Source of the DNA: Nocardioides ochotonae
GTDB taxonomy: Bacteria; Actinomycetota; Actinomycetes; Propionibacteriales; Nocardioidaceae
Direction: 5' to 3'
DNA length: 64,000 nt
NCBI RefSeq assembly: GCF_011420305.2
Contig: NZ_CP061769.1
Coordinates: forward strand, 1,351,001 to 1,415,000
Shown here: positions 9,840 to 18,309 of the stretch, in pieces
Layout: the number at the start of each line of letters is the position of its first letter
Position numbering within the stretch: position 1 is the first letter of the stretch
Notes under the pieces: model-generated
What the model saw: the letters and a program-made list of their open reading frames with translations, nothing else
The model's database searches: none
What the model was told of the DNA's origin: nothing
Position numbers and translations under genes: made by a program

Positions 9840-10427
9840 TCAGCGGTAGGTGTCGGGGAGGCGCTGGCCGATCTTGACCTGCGACTTGGGCAGGCGCATG
9901 AACTTCATCTGCAGCGCGCGGGTGATCGCGTAGTACGTCGTGCCCTTGTGGGTCTCGTTCGGGAACCGGGCGTCGAGCTCGCGACGCAGCCGCAGGCGCA
10001 GGAAGACCATGTCGAGCACGATCAGCACGATCGTGGCCATCAGCACCAGGCTGCTCAGGTTGGCCATGGCGGGGTTGCCGGAGTAGCCGAGGATCATCGA
10101 GATGATCAGCAGCGGGATCATCAGCTCGATGAAGGAGAAGCGGCTGTCGACGAAGTCGCGCACGAAGCGGCGCTCCGGGCCCTTGTCACGCGGCATGAAG
10201 TAGCGCTCGTCGCCGGTCTTCATGGCCTGGCGGACCTTCTGGCTGGAGCTCGCCCGGGCCTCGCGCTGGGCGCGGGCCTGCTCCTTGCGAGTGCGCGGCG
10301 CGGCCTTGGCGCGCGCACGCGCGGCGGCCTCGGCCTCCTTGCGCGACGGCGTCGGACGACCCTTGCCCCCGGGCTTGGTGGCGACGGGCTCCGGGGTGAC
10401 GGTGACGGTCTTGGTACGACGGAACAA
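9840..10427 (-). CDS. DUF3043 domain membrane protein
   Basis: 195 residues with a TTG start at 10427 preceded by AGAAGG six bases upstream; this gives the family's usual opening (FRRTKTVTVTPEP...KPGGKGRPTPSRKEAEAAARARA). A long basic/Ala-rich cytosolic region is followed by FVDSRFSFIELMIP and two membrane segments (about residues 105-125 and 130-150). DUF3043 proteins are conserved in actinobacteria without assigned function. It is divergent from the psp locus, so a role near the envelope stress system is possible but only positional. Confidence 0.82.
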   Translation of the reverse strand: MFRRTKTVTVTPEPVATKPGGKGRPTPSRKEAEAAARARAKAAPRTRKEQARAQREARASSSQKVRQAMKTGDERYFMPRDKGPERRFVRDFVDSRFSFIELMIPLLIISMILGYSGNPAMANLSSLVLMATIVLIVLDMVFLRLRLRRELDARFPNETHKGTTYYAITRALQMKFMRLPKSQVKIGQRLPDTYR

Positions 10428-10592
10428 CGCGGGCCTTCTCGCTGAGGGTGTCCTGCTGCGGACAAGCGGGTGTGCGGAACGCAGCCACTGTACCGGCGGC
10501 CCGGTGGTGAGACCCGCACGGTTGGTCACGGTGCCCTAGAGTGAGACGAGACCTGCAGCACAGAACGTTTCGTCCGAGAGGGACCGCACCAC

Positions 10593-11378
10593 ATGAGCAT
10601 CATGAAGCGCATGAGCCTGATCTTCCGGTCAAAGGCCAACAAGGCCCTCGACCGGGCCGAGGACCCGCGCGAGACCCTCGACTACAGCTACCAGCGCCAG
10701 CTGGACCTGCTCGCCAAGGTGCGCCGCGGCGTCGCCGATGTGGCGACCAGCCGCAAGCGCGTGGAGCTCCAGGTCAACCAGCTCGACCAGCAGGCCGCGA
10801 AGCTGACCAGCCAGGCCGAGAAGGCGATCCAGATGGGTCGTGAGGACCTCGCCCGCGAGGCCCTCACCCGCAAGTCCGCCCTCGCCGGGCAGATCAGTGA
10901 CCTCCAGGGCCAGCACGCCAACCTGATGGCCGAGGAGGAGAAGCTCACCCTCGCCCAGCAGCGCCTCCAGGCGAAGGTCGAGGCGTTCCGCACCCGCAAG
11001 GAGACCATCAAGGCCACCTACACCGCGGCCGAGGCGCAGACCAAGATCGGCGAGGCGGTCTCCGGCATCAGCGAGGAGATGGGCGACGTCGGCCTGGCGA
11101 TCCAGCGTGCCGAGGACAAGACCGCGAACATGCAGGCACGGGCCGGTGCGATCGACGAGCTGATCGCCTCGGGTGCCCTCGACGACGCGAGCTCGCTGAG
11201 CCGCGGCGACGACATCAGCCGTGAGCTGGAGGCGATGAGCTCGCAGTCCGACGTCGAGGCCGAGCTGGCCCGGCTCAAGGGGCTCAGCGCGCCCAGCGCG
11301 CCCGAGGCCATCGAGAGCGGCGACGTGCTCTCCCCCGAGCAGCAGAAGCAGGCCGAGCCGCGCGAGGGCCAGGCATGA
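10593..11378 (+). CDS. pspA: PspA/IM30 family membrane-stress protein
   Basis: 261 residues, almost entirely helical and rich in Glu, Gln, Arg and Ala, with the family opening MKRMSLIFRSKANKALDRAEDP. PspA proteins bind stressed inner membrane and assemble into ESCRT-III-like scaffolds. The ATG has a GAGAGG ribosome site region upstream. A -10 TAGAGT (10537-10542) suggests a leader of roughly 45 bases. The stop overlaps the next start as ATGA (11375-11378). The last 25 residues are a low-complexity acidic/Gln tail. Confidence 0.93.
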   Translation: MSIMKRMSLIFRSKANKALDRAEDPRETLDYSYQRQLDLLAKVRRGVADVATSRKRVELQVNQLDQQAAKLTSQAEKAIQMGREDLAREALTRKSALAGQISDLQGQHANLMAEEEKLTLAQQRLQAKVEAFRTRKETIKATYTAAEAQTKIGEAVSGISEEMGDVGLAIQRAEDKTANMQARAGAIDELIASGALDDASSLSRGDDISRELEAMSSQSDVEAELARLKGLSAPSAPEAIESGDVLSPEQQKQAEPREGQA

Positions 11379-11653
11379 TCGTCCGGATCCTCGGTGAGGG
11401 TCAGTTCGACCTCACCGACGCCGACATCGACCACCTCAACACCCTCGACTCCGCCGTCGAGGCTGCGGTCGAGGCCGGCGACCAGGCGGCGTTCGAGCCC
11501 GCGCTCGCCGCGCTGCTGGACGCCGTACGCGCCCACGGTGCGATGCACGACCCGGGCACGCTGGACCCCTCCGACCTGATCCTGCCGCCGTCGGACGCCA
11601 CCATCGACGAGGTCCGCGCGATGCTCGGTGACGAGGGGCTGCTGCCCGGCTGA
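11375..11653 (+). CDS. pspAA: PspA-associated protein PspAA
   Basis: 92-residue acidic protein beginning MIVRILGEGQFDLTDADIDHLN and ending with SDATIDEVRAMLGDEGLLPG, the PspAA domain pattern. It is translationally coupled to pspA through an ATGA overlap and followed by a terminator. PspAA accompanies PspA in actinobacteria and archaea; its molecular role is not settled. Confidence 0.85.
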   Translation: MIVRILGEGQFDLTDADIDHLNTLDSAVEAAVEAGDQAAFEPALAALLDAVRAHGAMHDPGTLDPSDLILPPSDATIDEVRAMLGDEGLLPG

Positions 11654-11694
11654 GCACACCGGACCGCAACGGCGGTCCACGACCAGCAGCTGCC

Positions 11695-11723
11695 GAGGGG
11701 CGCGTCCAGCGGGCGCGCCCCTC
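11695..11723 (+). terminator. Terminator after pspA-pspAA
   Basis: GAGGGGCGCG (11695-11704) pairs with CGCGCCCCTC (11714-11723) around a nine-base loop, followed by a T-containing stretch. It separates the pspA-pspAA transcript from htpX, although the four genes belong together by content. Confidence 0.75.
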
Positions 11724-11758
11724 AGCCATTTCTTGGGTCTGACAGGGACAATGTGCGC

Positions 11759-12685
11759 ATGGCACACAGCCGCTTCCTCCCCGACCGTGGGCTCACCGCC
11801 CGCATGACCCTGGTGCTCTTCCTCCTGGGTCTCCTCTTCGTCGCCTTCGTGGCCGTGGTGATGGGCGTCTTCGCCCAGGCCGGCAGCCCCGGGATCGGCC
11901 TGCTGATCGGCCTCGCCGGTCTCGGCGTGGTCTGGTACCAGTGGTACTCCTCCGACACGGTCGCGATGAAGGCGATGCGTGCGCGTGAGGTCACCCCGCA
12001 GCAGGCCCCCGAGCTGCACGGCATGATCGACCGCCTCTGCGCGATGGCCGACATGCCCAAGCCGCGGGTCGGCATCTCTGACAGCTCGATCCCCAACGCG
12101 TTCGCCACCGGCCGCTCGCCGCAGCGCTCCGCAGTGGTCGTCACCACGGGCATCCTGAAGACGCTCACCACCGAGGAGCTGGAGGGCGTGCTCGCCCACG
12201 AGCTCTCCCACGTCGCCCACCGCGATGTCCTGGTCATGACCGCGGCGTCGTCCGCGGGCATCGTCGCGGGCATGCTCGCCCAGGGCTCGCAGTACGGCGC
12301 GATGTTCGGCGGCAACCGCCGCGACAACAACAACGGCCTGCCGATCTGGCTGCTGGTGCTGCTGGTCAGCGTGGTGACCTACGCCGTGAGCTTCGTGCTG
12401 ATCAAGCTGCTCTCGCGCTACCGCGAGCTCTCCGCCGACCGCTCGGGCGCCTACCTGACGATGAACCCGCAGGCGCTTGCCTCGGCGCTGCAGAAGATCA
12501 CCGGTGAGATGAACAGCATCCCGCAGAAGGACCTGCGCTCGGCGCAGACGATGAACGCCTTCTTCATCGCCCCGGCGATCCGCGGCGCCTCGCTGAAGAC
12601 CCTCACCTCCACCCACCCGACCCTCGAGCAGCGCCTCGAGCAGCTCGCCCGGATCCAGGCCGACCTCGGCCGCCAGACGAACTGA
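11759..12685 (+). CDS. htpX: HtpX-like M48 membrane metallopeptidase
   Basis: 308 residues. Two N-terminal membrane helices (about residues 14-36 and 42-60) are followed by the zinc motif HELSHVAHRD, two further membrane segments and SRYRELSADRSGA, which carries the third zinc ligand. HtpX removes damaged membrane proteins at the cytoplasmic side. ATG 11759 is chosen; a GTG six bases upstream is also in frame. It lies between pspAA and pspAB, an order known from actinobacterial and archaeal PSP loci. Confidence 0.93.
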   Translation: MAHSRFLPDRGLTARMTLVLFLLGLLFVAFVAVVMGVFAQAGSPGIGLLIGLAGLGVVWYQWYSSDTVAMKAMRAREVTPQQAPELHGMIDRLCAMADMPKPRVGISDSSIPNAFATGRSPQRSAVVVTTGILKTLTTEELEGVLAHELSHVAHRDVLVMTAASSAGIVAGMLAQGSQYGAMFGGNRRDNNNGLPIWLLVLLVSVVTYAVSFVLIKLLSRYRELSADRSGAYLTMNPQALASALQKITGEMNSIPQKDLRSAQTMNAFFIAPAIRGASLKTLTSTHPTLEQRLEQLARIQADLGRQTN

Positions 12686-12699
12686 GAGAGGCTGCACAC

Positions 12700-13281
12700 G
12701 TGGGATTCCTCGACGCCATCCTGGGCCGCACCAAGCCCAAGCAGGCCAACCTCGACTCGCTGTTCCTCGTGCCCGGCGCGGCGATCACGCTCGAGACGAC
12801 CCTCGGCCTGCGGCCGACCGGCGACGGCTCGGTGTGCTACCGGGCCGCGAGCGGGCTGGCCTTCTCCCAGGTCCAGCAGGAGATCCTCGACCTGGTGCGC
12901 AGCACCGGGGAGGCTCCCGACGTGCAGGTCGTCCAGGACGGCTACGGCTTCACCTGGGTCGAGGTGGACCGCGAGCCCGGCGCCGAGGTCGAGGGCCTGT
13001 GCACCGCGCTGCACGCGGTCAACACCAGCCTCGAGGGCCAGGGCTTCGGCCCGGGGCTGCTGTGCACCCTGATCGGCTTCGAGGACGGCGACGGACGCCG
13101 GGTCGGGCTGGTCTACCTCTACAAGCAGGGCACGTTCTACCCGTTCGCCCCGGCGACCGGCGGGGGCGAGCAGCGCGACAACCTGCTCGAGCTGCAGGTC
13201 CGCGACGCGCTGGCCGGCGAGCTGCCGATCGAGCAGGACCTCTCCCGCTGGCTCGCGGTCTGGGGCGCCCCCGGCCTCTGA
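12700..13281 (+). CDS. pspAB: PspA-associated protein PspAB
   Basis: 193 residues starting MGFLDAILGRTKPKQANLDSLF, with a GTG start preceded by GAGAGG. The protein is soluble, mixed alpha/beta, with the conserved-looking CYRAASGLAFSQVQQEI and YLYKQGTFYPFAP segments of the PspAB family. It follows htpX by 14 bases and probably shares its transcript. Function unknown beyond association with PspA systems. Confidence 0.85.
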   Translation: MGFLDAILGRTKPKQANLDSLFLVPGAAITLETTLGLRPTGDGSVCYRAASGLAFSQVQQEILDLVRSTGEAPDVQVVQDGYGFTWVEVDREPGAEVEGLCTALHAVNTSLEGQGFGPGLLCTLIGFEDGDGRRVGLVYLYKQGTFYPFAPATGGGEQRDNLLELQVRDALAGELPIEQDLSRWLAVWGAPGL

Positions 13282-13293
13282 CCCGAGGCGGCG

Positions 13294-13677
13294 CTAGGAG
13301 CGCTTGACCACGCTGGACTTGAGCTGCATCGGGCCGAAGCCGTCGACCTTGCAGTCGATGTCGTGGTCGCCCACGCCCTGCACCAGGCGGATGTTCTTCA
13401 CGCGGGTGCCGACCTTGATCGGCGTGGAGGAGCCCTTGACCTTGAGGTCCTTGACCACGGTCACGGTGTCGCCGTCGTGGAGCACGTTGCCGACGGCGTC
13501 GCGGATCTCGCGCTCACCCTCGCCGGCCCTGGGGTTCGCAGCGTTCGCAGCGTTCGCAGCGTCCGCGGTCTCCTCGGGCGACCACTCGTGGGCGCACTCG
13601 GGGCAGACCAGGAGGGCGCCGGACTCGTAGGTGTACACCGAGGCGCACTCGGGGCAGGGGGGAAGCTCGCCCGACAT
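13294..13677 (-). CDS. PhnA/YjdM-type zinc-ribbon protein
   Basis: 127 residues. The N-terminal zinc ribbon has [21 protein letters not shown] (residues 8-28), followed by a flexible linker containing the repeated tripeptide NAA, and the C-terminal PhnA domain ([17 protein letters not shown] ... [11 protein letters not shown] ... [20 protein letters not shown]). The linker is encoded by three tandem copies of a nine-base unit (around 13538-13564). Despite the name, a role in phosphonate use is not established for this family. It lies five bases after nadA on the same strand. Confidence 0.9.
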   Translation of the reverse strand: MSGELPPCPECASVYTYESGALLVCPECAHEWSPEETADAANAANAANPRAGEGEREIRDAVGNVLHDGDTVTVVKDLKVKGSSTPIKVGTRVKNIRLVQGVGDHDIDCKVDGFGPMQLKSSVVKRS

Positions 13678-13682
13678 CGTGA

Positions 13683-14858
13683 TCAGGCCTTCGGTGCGGT
13701 GCGGCCGGGCAGCGCGAGCATCCGCTCGAGGGCGACCAGGGCCCACCGCTCGGTCTCGGGGTCGACGGTGATCTGGTTGACGACCGTGCCGTCGACCAGC
13801 GACTCCAGCGCCCACACGAGGTGCGGGAGGTCGATGCGGTTCATCGTCGAGCAGTAGCAGACCGTCTTGTCCAGGAACGAGATGGACTTGTCGGGGTGCG
13901 CCTGGGCCAGCCGCTTGACCAGGTTGAGCTCGGTGCCGATCGCCCACTTCGAGCCGGCCGGGGCGGCCTCGATGGTGCGGATGATGAATTCGGTGGAGCC
14001 GACGAGGTCGGCGCGCGTGACGACGTCGTGCTGGCACTCGGGGTGCACGAGGATCTGTACGTCGGGGATGGTGGCGCGCAGCTCGTCGACGACGGCGGGG
14101 GAGAAGCGGCCGTGCACCGAGCAGTGGCCCTTCCACAGGATCATCCGGGCGTTGCGCAGCTCCTCGGCGGTGAGGCCGCCGTTCGGCTTGAACGGGTTCC
14201 ACACCACGCAGTCCTCGAGGGACAGCCCGAGCTCGAGGACGGCCGTGTTGCGCCCGAGGTGCTGGTCGGGGAGGAACAGGATCTTGGCGTCGTCCTTCTG
14301 GGCGAAGGCCCAGTCGAGGGCGACCTCGGCGTTGCTGGAGGTGCACACGACGCCGCCGTTGCGCCCGCAGAACGCCTTGATGTCGGCGCTGGAGTTCATG
14401 TAGGTGACCGGGACGACCTGGTCGACCACGCCGGCGTCGGCCAGCGCGTCCCAGGCGTCCTCGACCTGGGCCAGGCGGGCCATGTCGGCCATCGAGCAGC
14501 CCGCGGCGAGGTCGGGGAGGATCACCTGCTGGGCGGAGGTGGTCAGGATGTCGGCGGACTCGGCCATGAAGTGCACGCCGCAGAAGACGATGTACGCAGC
14601 ATCCGGACGCGCCGCGGCGTCGCGGGCCAGCTTGAAGGAGTCGCCGGTGACGTCGGCGAAGGCGATGACCTCGTCGCGCTGGTAGTGGTGGCCGAGCACG
14701 AAGACCCGGTCACCGAGCGCCTCCTTCGCCGCGCGGGCGCGCGCCACGAGGTCGGGGTCGGACGGCGACGGCAGGTCTCCGGGGCACTCGACCCCGCGCT
14801 CGGCAGCCGGGTCGGTGCCCCGGCCGAGGGGGAGCAGCGGGAGGTCGACGGTCGTCAT
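13683..14858 (-). CDS. nadA: Quinolinate synthase A
   Basis: 391 residues. Condenses iminoaspartate with dihydroxyacetone phosphate using a [4Fe-4S] cluster in NAD synthesis. Cluster cysteines are visible in [41 protein letters not shown] and [13 protein letters not shown]; the substrate motif GHHYQRDEV is near residue 55. ATG 14858 is supported by -10 TAGGAT (14870-14865) six bases upstream. No nadB or nadC lies within the window, so the gene is separated from its pathway partners. Confidence 0.97.
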   Translation of the reverse strand: MTTVDLPLLPLGRGTDPAAERGVECPGDLPSPSDPDLVARARAAKEALGDRVFVLGHHYQRDEVIAFADVTGDSFKLARDAAARPDAAYIVFCGVHFMAESADILTTSAQQVILPDLAAGCSMADMARLAQVEDAWDALADAGVVDQVVPVTYMNSSADIKAFCGRNGGVVCTSSNAEVALDWAFAQKDDAKILFLPDQHLGRNTAVLELGLSLEDCVVWNPFKPNGGLTAEELRNARMILWKGHCSVHGRFSPAVVDELRATIPDVQILVHPECQHDVVTRADLVGSTEFIIRTIEAAPAGSKWAIGTELNLVKRLAQAHPDKSISFLDKTVCYCSTMNRIDLPHLVWALESLVDGTVVNQITVDPETERWALVALERMLALPGRTAPKA

Positions 14859-14917
14859 GGGCGCATCCTATTCGGGCCCGGTGAACCCGGGACCGTTTCG
14901 TCCCACGGTGCCGACGC

Positions 14918-15811
14918 TCACAGCAGGGCGCCGTGGTGGAGGTACGGCGCCGGCGGGCGCATCCCGCGCAGCGCCAGGTAGCCGCCCTGCCCGAGCTCGA
15001 GGCGCGCGGCCAGGCCGACGTCGAGGGCCCAGGCGTTCGCGGCGGTGACGTGGCCCAGCCGGATCGGACCTTGGCTCTCCGCGAGCGCCGCCCACAGCAG
15101 GCGCGCGGCGGTGCGCCGGTTGGTCGCGGCCAGCAGGCTGACCCACCCGTTCGGCTCGACATAGACGTAGCCGGAGCCGGTGGTGGTGTCGGAGACCAGC
15201 AGCCGCTGCTCGCCCAGCAGCAGCTCGTGGTCGGGGCCGTGGCCGGCACCCCGGGTGGCGCGGTCGACGGAGTCCATCAGGTCGATGTCGCCGCCCGAGC
15301 CGTCGCGCACCTTCTCGATCACCGGGATCGCGGCCCGGTCGACGGTGCCGGTCAGGTGCATCTGCGGGTGCAGGGTGAACCCGGCCAGCCGGTAGCGCCG
15401 GGCGGCCTGCGGGTCGGCCATCGCGCTCACCATGCCGTGCAGGCAGGCGCGGCCGTGGTGCATCGCGGCCGCGAGCAGCTGGAGCCCGGTGCCCCGGCCC
15501 TGCCGCCCCGGCGCCACGGCGTACGTCGCGAGGAACCAGGTCGTCTCGCGCACGAACGACGCGGCGAACCCGATCAGGGCGTCGCCCTCCTCGGCGACCC
15601 AGCAGCCGCCCGGGTCGGTGCGGAGCAGGTGGAGGGTGCGGCGCGCCCACGCCTCGCCGCGATCGGCGGGGCGGGCCTGCGGCTCGGGGAGGGAACGGGG
15701 GAGATGGCGCCGCTCGACCTCGAGGAAGGCCTCGGCGCTCAGCCGTTCGGCGTCCGGCACGTCCGCCGGCGTCATCGGCCGCACGATGACGGGATCGCCC
15801 TGCTCCACCAT
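14918..15811 (-). CDS. GNAT acetyltransferase with C-terminal extension
   Basis: 297 residues: an N-terminal GNAT domain with motif A TYAVAPGRQGRGTGLQLL (about residues 112-130), followed by a second half (IDLMDSVDRATRG..., GSGYVYVEPNGWVSLLAATNRRTAARLLWAAL) that resembles another degenerate GNAT fold. The dual-domain size is typical of actinobacterial GNATs of unknown substrate. It is divergent from glxK with 23 bases between the start codons, and its -10 TAGGGT (15824-15819) overlaps that of glxK. Confidence 0.85.
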   Translation of the reverse strand: MVEQGDPVIVRPMTPADVPDAERLSAEAFLEVERRHLPRSLPEPQARPADRGEAWARRTLHLLRTDPGGCWVAEEGDALIGFAASFVRETTWFLATYAVAPGRQGRGTGLQLLAAAMHHGRACLHGMVSAMADPQAARRYRLAGFTLHPQMHLTGTVDRAAIPVIEKVRDGSGGDIDLMDSVDRATRGAGHGPDHELLLGEQRLLVSDTTTGSGYVYVEPNGWVSLLAATNRRTAARLLWAALAESQGPIRLGHVTAANAWALDVGLAARLELGQGGYLALRGMRPPAPYLHHGALL

Positions 15812-15818
15812 GCCTGGA

Positions 15819-15828
15819 ACCCTAGGGT
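15819..15828. promoter_or_regulatory. Palindromic -10 element serving two divergent genes
   Basis: ACCCTAGGGT (15819-15828) is a 10-bp palindrome. Read on + it gives TAGGGT at 15823-15828, six bases before the glxK ATG. Read on - it gives TAGGGT at 15824-15819, seven bases before the ATG of the acetyltransferase gene. Both genes would be leaderless and cannot be initiated at the same moment. Confidence 0.7.
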
Positions 15829-15834
15829 GAGCGC

Positions 15835-16917
15835 ATGCGGATCCTCGTGGCGCCCGACAAGTTCGCCGGCACCCTCACGGCCGTCCAGGCCGCCGAGGCG
15901 GTGGCCACGGGCTGGCGTCGCCAGGCCCCCGATGACGAGCTCGACCTCGCGCCGATGTCCGACGGCGGCCCCGGGTTCGTGGACGTGCTGCACGCCGCGC
16001 TCGGCGGTGAGCTGCTCGCGGTCACCGTCCGCGGCCCGCACGCCGACCCGGTCCCCGCCACGGTGCTGCGCGTCGGCGACACGGCGTACGTCGAGTCCGC
16101 GCAGGCCTGCGGGATCCACCTGACCGACGGTGCCTGGGAGAGCGCGTCGACGCTGGGCGTCGGCGACCTGATCGCGGCGGCGCTCGACAGCGGCGCGCGG
16201 CGGATCGTCGTCGGGCTCGGCGGCTCCGGGACCACCGACGGCGGCGCCGGCCTGCTGCACGCGCTCGGCGCCAGCGCGGACGCCGACCTCGACCGCGGCC
16301 CCGCCGGGCTCGCCGGCATCACCCGGGCCGACCTGTCCGCGGCCGTGGCGCGCCTCGACGGCATCGAGCTCGTCGCGGCCAGCGACGTCGACAACCCGCT
16401 CACCGGCCTGTTCGGCGCGGCCAAGATCTTCGGGCCCCAGAAGGGGGTGCCCGAGGACCGCCTGGTCGGGGTCGACGCCTGGCTGGAGGGCTTCGCCGAG
16501 GCCACCGACCGGCGGCTGTCGCTGGCCAAGGGAGCCGGGGCGGCCGGTGGCCTCGGCTTCGCGCTGATGCTCCTCGGCGGCACCCGTGAGCCCGGCCTCG
16601 CCCTGGTCTCCGCGGCTGTCGGGCTGCCCGCGCGCGCCCGCGCCGCCGACCTGGTGATCACCGGCGAGGGCGCCTTCGACGTCAGCAGCCGCGCGGGGAA
16701 GGTGCCGTACGGCGTGGGCGAGATCGCCGCCGAGGCGCTGCGCCCGTGCGTGGTCGTCGCGGGCAAGGTGCAGGTCGGTGCCCGGGAGATGCGCGCCCTC
16801 GGCGTCGAGTCGGCGTACGCGCTGGTCGACCTGGTCGGCGAGCAGCGGGCGATGGCCGAGCCGGTCGCCGCTCTCGAGCAGCTCGCCGCCCGGGTCGCCC
16901 GCACCTGGTCGCGCTGA
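15835..16917 (+). CDS. Glycerate kinase (GlxK/GarK family)
   Basis: 360 residues. Phosphorylates glycerate with ATP. Family marks are RILVAPDKFAGTLTA at the start, PMSDGGPGFVD, VGLGGSGTTDGGAGLLHALG, SDVDNPLTG...FGPQKG and TGEGAFDVSSRAGKVPYGV near the end. ATG 15835 is positioned by the -10 six bases upstream. The gene precedes the Fe-S carrier gene, as glycerate kinase Rv2205c lies beside Rv2204c in M. tuberculosis. Confidence 0.93.
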   Translation: MRILVAPDKFAGTLTAVQAAEAVATGWRRQAPDDELDLAPMSDGGPGFVDVLHAALGGELLAVTVRGPHADPVPATVLRVGDTAYVESAQACGIHLTDGAWESASTLGVGDLIAAALDSGARRIVVGLGGSGTTDGGAGLLHALGASADADLDRGPAGLAGITRADLSAAVARLDGIELVAASDVDNPLTGLFGAAKIFGPQKGVPEDRLVGVDAWLEGFAEATDRRLSLAKGAGAAGGLGFALMLLGGTREPGLALVSAAVGLPARARAADLVITGEGAFDVSSRAGKVPYGVGEIAAEALRPCVVVAGKVQVGAREMRALGVESAYALVDLVGEQRAMAEPVAALEQLAARVARTWSR

Positions 16918-17001
16918 TCGCGCTGACCCGCGGAATATCCGGGGGTGTGCGACGATTGAGCAAGTACCAACCCTTTGTCTTTCTATCTGGGAGCTGCACA
17001 C

Positions 17002-17364
17002 ATGACCGAGCAGGTGGACACGACCACTGAGCGTCGTACCGACCAGATCAACCTGAGCCCGGTGGCGGCGGCCAAGGTGAAGAGCCTCCTGGCCCAGGAG
17101 GGCCGCGAGGACCTCCAGCTGCGGATCTCCGTGCAGCCCGGTGGCTGCTCGGGCCTGCGCTACCAGCTCTTCTTCGACGAGCGCACCCTCGACGGTGACG
17201 TCGTCACCGACTTCGACGGTGTGGCCGTCGTCGTCGACCGGATGAGCGTTCCCTACCTCAACGGCGCGATGATCGACTTCGTCGACAGCATCGAGAAGCA
17301 GGGCTTCACCATCGACAACCCCAACGCGACCGGCTCCTGCGCCTGCGGCGACTCCTTCCACTGA
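17002..17364 (+). CDS. erpA: ErpA/HesB-type iron-sulfur carrier
   Basis: 120 residues. A-type carrier that inserts Fe-S clusters into apoproteins. Three conserved cysteines are present: GGCSGLRYQLFFD, and the C-terminal GSCACGDSFH pair. ATG 17002 is preferred to the ATG at 16975, since GGGAG lies eight bases upstream and homologues begin near this point. Nearby clients could include nadA and the Rieske protein, an inference. A pair of hairpins follows. Confidence 0.93.
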   Translation: MTEQVDTTTERRTDQINLSPVAAAKVKSLLAQEGREDLQLRISVQPGGCSGLRYQLFFDERTLDGDVVTDFDGVAVVVDRMSVPYLNGAMIDFVDSIEKQGFTIDNPNATGSCACGDSFH

Positions 17365-17423
17365 GTCGCCACTGACGCTGGATCGACCGGCCCGCACGAC
17401 GGGCCGCTCGACCCGGACACCTT

Positions 17424-17455
17424 CGACAGCCCCCGCCGTTCGGCGGGGGCTGTCG
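17424..17455 (+). terminator. Terminator after erpA (twin A)
   Basis: CGACAGCCCCCGCC (17424-17437) pairs with GGCGGGGGCTGTCG (17442-17455) over a four-base loop; a weaker 7-bp hairpin lies just upstream at 17388-17406. The core (ACAGCCCCCGCCGT) recurs at 17844. Confidence 0.8.
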
Positions 17456-17458
17456 TCG

Positions 17459-17621
17459 TATGTCGAGAGTTCCGCTCGTCGGCCGGGCGCCGGTCGCGCG
17501 CGCTGAGCTGCGGCCCGGGAACGTCCACGAGCCGGGTGGTGCCGTGGTCCTTGATCAGGTGCAGGCCGTGGGGACATCGCCAGAGGTACGTCGCGGCGTC
17601 GGTCTTGTCACAGGTCCGGCA
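17459..17621 (-). other. Unassigned fragment with Cys-rich reading frame
   Basis: A minus-strand frame gives CRTCDKTDAATYLWRCPHGL followed by HLIKDHGTTRLVDVPGPQL, with a C-x2-C...C-x2-H arrangement suggesting a small zinc-binding protein or its remnant. No convincing start codon or ribosome site accompanies it, and it abuts the IS110 remnant. It may be a broken host gene. Confidence 0.25.
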
Positions 17622-17649
17622 CGGACCGCGTCGAGGGGGTCGACTTCGC

Positions 17650-17785
17650 GCCGTGGCTGCCGGTGCCCTCGATCGCCCAGGCCCGCAACGGGGTGTGGCG
17701 ATCAGCGACCTCGACCAGCTCGGCATACCCGGCGCCATCGGCGGCGACGGTGAGTTCCTCCAGCACCCCACTGCGGGCTGCAAAG
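17650..17785 (-). pseudogene. IS110-type transposase remnant
   Basis: The minus-strand frame encodes SGVLEELTVAADGAGYAELV and then DRHTPLRAWAIEGTGSHGA, which matches the N-terminal part of IS110-family transposases (the region before the conserved catalytic Glu and the EGT-S motif). The frame diverges directly after SHGA and ends at 17608. Only about 45 residues of a 350-400 residue protein remain, with no C-terminal serine domain. It is a decayed insertion. Confidence 0.65.
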
Positions 17786-17843
17786 GAAGGCTCACAGTCT
17801 CGACAGAGCTCGACCACCGGACCGCAACCCGGCCGTGATGCGG

Positions 17844-17875
17844 CAACAGCCCCCGCCGTACGGCGGGGGCTGTTG
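17844..17875. terminator. Terminator twin B
   Basis: A perfect 32-base palindrome (15-bp arms, CAACAGCCCCCGCCG, TA centre). Its core is nearly identical to the hairpin at 17424-17455, 420 bases away, so the two bracket the IS110 remnant. Being symmetric, it can act on either strand. Confidence 0.65.
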
Positions 17876-17981
17876 TCGTCGGCGGCGACGGGAGGGGGGA
17901 GGTGCCACCGACGCGAGAGCCGGGTGTAGGGGCTCTCGCTCATCCGGGCCGCTCGGCGTGCGTGCGGACCGGAAGACGTCC

Positions 17982-18245
17982 TCAGTCGAGGTGCAGGTGC
18001 AGCGCGTTGGCGAGGCGCTGCGCGGCGGCGGAGACCTCGATGGTGCGCTTGGGCTGCTCGCCGGGGTAGTCGGCGAACAGGATGCTCGGTGCGGGGCGGA
18101 CGGCCGCGCGGGCGGCACGCTCCAGGTCGCGGCCGCGGGCGCCTGCAGGGAGGTTCGCGGAGGCGGCGCGGCAGTCGGCGTGCATCTCCTGGAGGGTGCT
18201 CAGCTCGTCGTAGACAGGGCGCGCGGCAGGCGGGAGGGCGGTCAT
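17982..18245 (-). CDS. Small conserved-looking protein of unknown function
   Basis: 87 residues starting MTALPPAARPVYDELSTLQE; mostly helical, with the phrase RPAPSILFADYPGEQPKRTI. ATG 18245 is supported by -10 TAGCGT (18258-18253) seven bases upstream, so the gene would be leaderless. It is divergent from adoK (64 bases between starts). No family recognised. Confidence 0.6.
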   Translation of the reverse strand: MTALPPAARPVYDELSTLQEMHADCRAASANLPAGARGRDLERAARAAVRPAPSILFADYPGEQPKRTIEVSAAAQRLANALHLHLD

Positions 18246-18309
18246 GTGCTCGACGCTAGGGGCTACCGCGGGGTAGGCACAGCGGTACCGACCGGTAGTC
18301 TCCGGTGCC

